From NCBI GenBank assembly GCA_031413815.1, contig JANOFU010000095.1:30061-94060 (forward strand): a stretch of DNA of 64,000 nt. Reading direction: 5' to 3'. Within the stretch, counting starts at the first letter, position 1; the number at the start of each line of letters is the position of its first letter. The DNA comes from JAGVSR01 sp031413815 (GTDB lineage Bacteria > Pseudomonadota > Alphaproteobacteria > Rhizobiales > Hyphomicrobiaceae). Made by a program: the position numbers and the translations under genes. Below are positions 59,855 to 64,000 of this stretch, in pieces. The notes beneath the pieces were generated by a model. It had not been told where the DNA came from and searched no databases. It saw only the letters and a program-made list of their open reading frames with translations.

Positions 59855-62800
59855 ATGAAAATCAGCCGTCTCAGGCTTATGGGTTTCAAGTCGTTCGTCG
59901 AACCGACGGACCTCGTGATCGAGCCCGGCCTCACCGGCGTCGTCGGCCCGAACGGCTGCGGCAAGTCCAATCTTTTGGAAGCCATTCGCTGGGTGATGGG
60001 GGAGTCGTCCCACAAATCCATGCGCGCCGCCGCCATGGACGACGTCATTTTTTCCGGCACCAGCACACGGCCCGCCCGCAACACCGCCGAAGTCACACTG
60101 TTTCTCGACAACGCGGAGCGCAAAGCACCGGCCGAATTCAACGATCACGACGTCATCGAAATTACGCGCCGCATTGAGCGCGAAGCGGGCTCCGCCTACC
60201 GCATCAACGGCCGCGAAGCGCGCGCACGCGATATTAAAATCCTGTTCGAAGACGCCGCCACCGGCGCGCGCTCGCCCGCGCTTGTCCGCCAGGGCCAGAT
60301 CTCGGAAATCGTCAACGCCAAGCCCGAACAACGCCGCCGCGTGTTGGAAGACGCCGCCGGTATCGCCGGATTGCATTCCCGCCGCCACGAAGCCGAACTT
60401 CGCTTGAAGGCCGCCGAAAACAACCTAGCCCGCCTGACCGACATTCTCGGCGCCCTCAACTCCCAGATTGAAAGCCTGAAGCGCCAGGCCCGTCAGGCGC
60501 GGCGCTACAAGGATCTTTCGGGCGACATCCGCAAGTCCGAAGCGCTGCTGTTCCATCTGTCGTGGGCCGACGCGCAGTCCCAGGTCGATGCCGAGGAGAA
60601 AGCGCTCACCGACGCCACGATGCGGTTAGGGATCGCCACCGAAGCCGAAGCCAAAGCGCTTCGCGAGGAGGCGAGCCTCGCCGAAGCTTTACCGCCGTTG
60701 CGCGAGGCGGAAGCCGCCAAGGGCGCGGCCGTCAGCCGGCTCAAGATCGAAAAGGAAACCTTCGAGAAAGAAGCCGAACGGGCCCGCCAACGCGCTGTCG
60801 AACTCGAAGCCCGCATCGAACAACTCGAACGCGACCGCGGCCGCGAATCCAATTTCATTGCCGAAGCCCGCGAAATCCTGACCCGCCTCAACAGCGAAGC
60901 CGATGCACTCGAGACGGCGGAAGACGGCGCGGAAGCCGCTGAGCAAACCGCGGGCGCCAAGCTGGAAACCGCCAACGCCGAGCTGACGGCGGCCGAAAAG
61001 CACCAAACCGAAATCACCAACCGGGCGACCGAGGTGATGGCCAAGCGGCGCAGTCTCGAAACGGCCGTCTCCGAACGCCAAGACGCCATTGCCAAGATCA
61101 AGCGGCAGATGGCGGCGCTGGAAACTCAGACCCGCGAAATCGCCGGCCGCGCCCCCGATGCCATGAAGCTCGCCGCAACGTCGGAACTGGGCCTGCGGCT
61201 CGCCGAAGAGTTGGCCACCATCGAAGCCGAAACCGTCGCCGCCGAGGAGGGCGTGCTGTCGTTTGCCGACGCTGCCAAAGCCCGCCGCGACGAAGCCGCC
61301 TCGGCCCGCCTTAGCCTCAGCGCGTTGAAAACCGAGCGCGAAACGCTGGCCAAGTTGCTCGTTCCCGTCCGCGACGACGACCTGCCGCCCGTGATTGACG
61401 CGATCCGCGTCACACCTGGTTATGAAGCCGCCCTTGGCGCGGCTTTGGGCGATGATCTCGAAGCCCCCGCGTCACCAGAAGCGCCGGTTCACTGGCGTTT
61501 GATGACGGTTGAAGCCATCGATCCAGCTTTGCCGATTGGCGCGGAGCCGTTGAGCAACTTCGTCGATGCACCCAACGAACTGATGCGGCGCTTGTCGCAA
61601 GTCGGCGTCGTTTCGCGCGAAGACGGCAGCACCCTGCAGGCCCGTCTCGCGACCGGCCAGCGCCTGGTCAGCGTCGAGGGTGACTTGTGGCGGTGGGACG
61701 GTTTTGTCGCCGCGGCCGACGGTGCCACGCCCGCCGCCCAGCGATTGGCGGAACGCAATCGTATTGCCGAAATCGAACAGCGTGAGGCCGACGCCCGGGA
61801 CGCCGCATCGGATCTGTTGAATGCCGAGGCCGAAGCCGCGCAAGCCCACACCCAGGCGCTGACACAGGAAAAGACGCTGCGCCATCTGTGGCGCGAGACC
61901 CAAGCCAAATTGGCGCAAACCCGCGATGCGCTGACGCTGATCGAACGCGCCGCCCGCGAAACCGAAGGCAAGCTCGCGGCCGTGAGCGAAGCCAAAGAGC
62001 GAGCGCAGGACGACCTGATCGAAGCCAACGAACGGCTTGCTGAAACCGAAACTGCGCTTGAAATCCTCAACGGCGGCGAAGACCTTCTGCCCGCCGTCGC
62101 ACGGGCCCAATCGAACACCAACGCGCTGCGTTTGGCGGCCTCCGAAGCGCGCACACAGCTCGCCACGCTGGTGCGCGAGCGCCAGATGCGGGCCGAACGG
62201 GCCGCTGTCGCCCGCTCCGAGCGTGAACGCTGGAGCACGCGTCAGGCGGGAGCCGAGCAACAGCTGGCGACGTTGCAGAAGCGCTTTGACGAAACCAGGG
62301 GCGAATTGAACGCACTCGCGGATTTGCCGGCGCAGATCGAACAGCACCGTCAGAAAGTTCTGTCGGCGTTGAGCGAGGCGGAAGCCGCCCGCACCACCGC
62401 CGCGGACACCCTCGCGCAAGCCGACACCGCCGTTCGCGCCGCCGTGCAGGCCTTGCGCGCGGCTCAAATCCAAGCCGGCGCTGAACGTGAAGCCCGCGCA
62501 CGTATTGAAACGAAACTTGAAAATGCACGCACCAAACGGCAGGACGAAGCCCGCCGCATCCGCGAAACGTTCGAAGTCGCACCCGAAGACTGTTTGAGCC
62601 TGGCTGGCCATTCGGGCATCGAAGATTTGCCTCAACTCTCCGACATTGACCGCCAGTTGCAGCGCCTCAAGGCTGACCGCGAGCGCCTCGGCGGCGTCAA
62701 TCTGCAGGCCGACGACGAATTGACGGTTCTTCTGGCGCAGTTCACATCGATGGAAACCGAGACCAACGACGTTGAACAGGCGATTGCGAAACTGCGCACC

Positions 62801-63322
62801 GCTATCAACCAGCTGAACCGCGAAGGGAAGGTGCGCCTGGAAGCCGCGTTTGAAACCGTGAACGGCCACTTCCAGCGGCTGTTCACGACGCTGTTCGGCG
62901 GCGGCGAAGCGCGCTTGGAAATGATCGCATCGGAAGAAGATCCACTCGAAGGCGGCCTGGAAATCTTCGCCAAGCCGCCGGGCAAGAAGCCGGCGACGCT
63001 GTCATTGCTATCGGGTGGCGAGCAGACGCTGACCGCATTATCACTAATTTTTGCGGTGTTTCTCACCAACCCGTCGCCGATCTGCGTGCTCGACGAAGTC
63101 GACGCGCCACTTGATGACGCCAACGTCGACCGCTTTTGCCGCCTGATGGAGCACATGGCCGAAGACACCGCCACGCGCTTCCTCGTCATCACGCATCACC
63201 CCATGACCATGACGCGCATGAACCGCCTGTTCGGCGTCACCATGGCCGAACGCGGCATCTCGCAGCTGGTGTCGGTGGATTTGGAGACGGCGCAGAGTTT
63301 CCGGGAAGCGGTGGCTGGGTAG
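59855..63322 (+). CDS. smc: Chromosome segregation protein SMC
   Basis: The 1155-residue SMC ATPase condenses and segregates the chromosome. The N-terminal Walker A is GPNGCGKSN (31-39), followed by AIRWVMGE. Long coiled coils rich in Ala, Glu and Arg flank a hinge at about residues 500-640. The C-terminal head has the signature LSGGEQTLTALSLIF (from residue 1052) and Walker B CVLDEVDAPLDDAN. The length is normal for the family. Its kleisin partners ScpA and ScpB are not in the window. Confidence 0.96.
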   Translation: MKISRLRLMGFKSFVEPTDLVIEPGLTGVVGPNGCGKSNLLEAIRWVMGESSHKSMRAAAMDDVIFSGTSTRPARNTAEVTLFLDNAERKAPAEFNDHDVIEITRRIEREAGSAYRINGREARARDIKILFEDAATGARSPALVRQGQISEIVNAKPEQRRRVLEDAAGIAGLHSRRHEAELRLKAAENNLARLTDILGALNSQIESLKRQARQARRYKDLSGDIRKSEALLFHLSWADAQSQVDAEEKALTDATMRLGIATEAEAKALREEASLAEALPPLREAEAAKGAAVSRLKIEKETFEKEAERARQRAVELEARIEQLERDRGRESNFIAEAREILTRLNSEADALETAEDGAEAAEQTAGAKLETANAELTAAEKHQTEITNRATEVMAKRRSLETAVSERQDAIAKIKRQMAALETQTREIAGRAPDAMKLAATSELGLRLAEELATIEAETVAAEEGVLSFADAAKARRDEAASARLSLSALKTERETLAKLLVPVRDDDLPPVIDAIRVTPGYEAALGAALGDDLEAPASPEAPVHWRLMTVEAIDPALPIGAEPLSNFVDAPNELMRRLSQVGVVSREDGSTLQARLATGQRLVSVEGDLWRWDGFVAAADGATPAAQRLAERNRIAEIEQREADARDAASDLLNAEAEAAQAHTQALTQEKTLRHLWRETQAKLAQTRDALTLIERAARETEGKLAAVSEAKERAQDDLIEANERLAETETALEILNGGEDLLPAVARAQSNTNALRLAASEARTQLATLVRERQMRAERAAVARSERERWSTRQAGAEQQLATLQKRFDETRGELNALADLPAQIEQHRQKVLSALSEAEAARTTAADTLAQADTAVRAAVQALRAAQIQAGAEREARARIETKLENARTKRQDEARRIRETFEVAPEDCLSLAGHSGIEDLPQLSDIDRQLQRLKADRERLGGVNLQADDELTVLLAQFTSMETETNDVEQAIAKLRTAINQLNREGKVRLEAAFETVNGHFQRLFTTLFGGGEARLEMIASEEDPLEGGLEIFAKPPGKKPATLSLLSGGEQTLTALSLIFAVFLTNPSPICVLDEVDAPLDDANVDRFCRLMEHMAEDTATRFLVITHHPMTMTRMNRLFGVTMAERGISQLVSVDLETAQSFREAVAG

Positions 63323-63911
63323 GGAGTGAGTTGGGTTGAGCGTCTTTGCAAAACCCAGTACATTTTACTCTGGCACTTCGCTCCCTCTCAAACCGCGCAC
63401 GCGGCGCTCCACTTTCCCGTCATGGCCGCGTCGCGGAGCGATCGTGCCGTAGGCGCGACAGGCGGCTATCCAGTCAAGCGTCAATGGGAATAGAAAAAGG
63501 CACCTTGCTCGATCTCACATTTCGCCAGGCCATCGGCTTGTCGTGGGCGGCCGCCTTCGCCGCCGTGACGAGAAAGAAACGGCGGCATGGCCCGGAAACG
63601 ACAGCAATCACCGTCCTTCCCGTCATGGCCGCGTCCCGCAGGGATCGTGCCGTAGGCGCGACAGGCGGCCATCCAGTCAAGCGTCAGTGGGAAAAGCATA
63701 AGGCACCTTGCTCGATCTCACATCTCACCCAGCCATCGGCTTGCCTGGGTCCCCGCCGTGCTTCCCTTTCGCTGCGCTCAAGGTCGCGGGGATGACGAGG
63801 ACACGAGAGCCGCGCGCGCCTGCCCAATCCATTGAACAATTCACCATCGCCGCCGCGTGAACCGGCAATTTCTTCTATGCAATAAGCCGAAGTTATCTAC
63901 CGTCTGCTGTG
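63323..63911. other. Intergenic region downstream of smc, filled with repeats
   Basis: About 590 bases without a supported gene. It contains a near-duplicated family-2 repeat (63413-63760) and then AT-richer sequence leading to the transposase end. A 149-residue open frame across the repeats has repeat-derived composition and is not supported. Confidence 0.6.
63413..63760. repeat. Two tandem family-2 repeat copies downstream of smc
   Basis: TTTCCCGTCATGGCCGCG at 63413 and TTCCCGTCATGGCCGCG at 63617 begin two near-identical units about 203 bases apart. Both continue with GATCGTGCCGTAGGCGCGAC, then a CCAGTCAAGCGTCA block and AAGGCACCTTGCTCGATCTC. The arm sequence matches the element at 39325-39487. 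Confidence 0.8.
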
Positions 63912-64000
63912 TCAAGCGTGGCGTTGTTGGTTGCAGGGTTTGCCGTCTCTGAGCACGGCATTGAGTATGACGATGAGTTTTCGCATGACGGCGGTGATGG
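63912..64000 (-). mobile_element. IS110-type transposase, C-terminal end (runs off right edge)
   Basis: The minus strand carries the last 28 codons of an open frame ending in TGA at 63914-63912. The visible residues include AVMRKLIVILNAVLRDGKP, which matches the usual C-terminus of IS110/IS1111-family DEDD transposases. The rest lies beyond the window, so completeness cannot be judged. Confidence 0.72.

Noticed and set aside
61472..62869. 465-residue open frame antisense to smc
   Set aside because: It is a shadow of the SMC coiled-coil region with no start signal or family.
63346..63795. 149-residue open frame downstream of smc
   Set aside because: It is made of family-2 repeat sequence and repeats itself accordingly; it is not a plausible protein.

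Overview
The window is GC-rich, gene-dense bacterial chromosome. Gene content points to an alphaproteobacterium, probably of the order Hyphomicrobiales: a rhizobial-type choline ABC importer (ChoXWV), the GbcAB/Dgc/SoxBDAG demethylation route, a CoaBC-Dut pair, an alphaproteobacterial-type SMC, and two families of intergenic palindromic repeats of a kind I associate with this group. The placement is inference; no rRNA or tRNA gene was recognised.

Region 1 (1-23.5 kb) concerns secretion and extracellular oxidation. A CotA-like multicopper oxidase with a Tat-type signal runs off the left edge. Next come type II secretion genes gspD, gspK, gspO and gspG, with a small secreted Cys-rich protein encoded antisense among them, then a NarL/NarX-type two-component pair. 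A 2920-residue secreted RTX protein follows, with an N-terminal animal-type heme peroxidase domain and eight 98-residue cadherin-like repeats. Beside it are a second RTX protein carrying a shortened peroxidase-like domain without the catalytic histidines, and the type I secretion ABC and membrane-fusion genes. An intrinsic terminator closes the block. No outer-membrane TolC partner and no other gsp genes lie in the window.

Region 2 (23.9-50.1 kb) is a nearly complete catabolic island for choline and glycine betaine. ChoXWV imports choline; BetA and BetB oxidise it to betaine; the GbcAB Rieske monooxygenase makes dimethylglycine; DgcAB with a dedicated electron-transfer flavoprotein pair makes sarcosine; SoxBDAG makes glycine; SdaA deaminates serine to pyruvate. 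A GbdR-like AraC regulator sits beside the importer. The glycine-to-serine enzyme (GlyA) is not in the window. A small TetR-controlled cassette (DsrE-like, NTF2-like and FMN-binding proteins) lies between gbdR and betB. Palindromic repeat elements separate several genes of the pathway.

Region 3 (50.1-64 kb) is mostly housekeeping: cysK, coaBC-dut, a TPR protein, a PCuAC copper chaperone, a nucleotidyltransferase, a GNAT acetyltransferase, an agmatinase and polyamine-binding protein with a divergent LysR regulator, and a full-length smc. The right end holds a near-duplicated repeat array and the last 28 codons of an IS110-type transposase running off the edge.

The most interesting hypothesis is that region 1 is an extracellular oxidation locus, possibly for Mn(II). 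It combines a MopA-like RTX heme peroxidase, a multicopper oxidase, type I and type II secretion genes and a two-component system.
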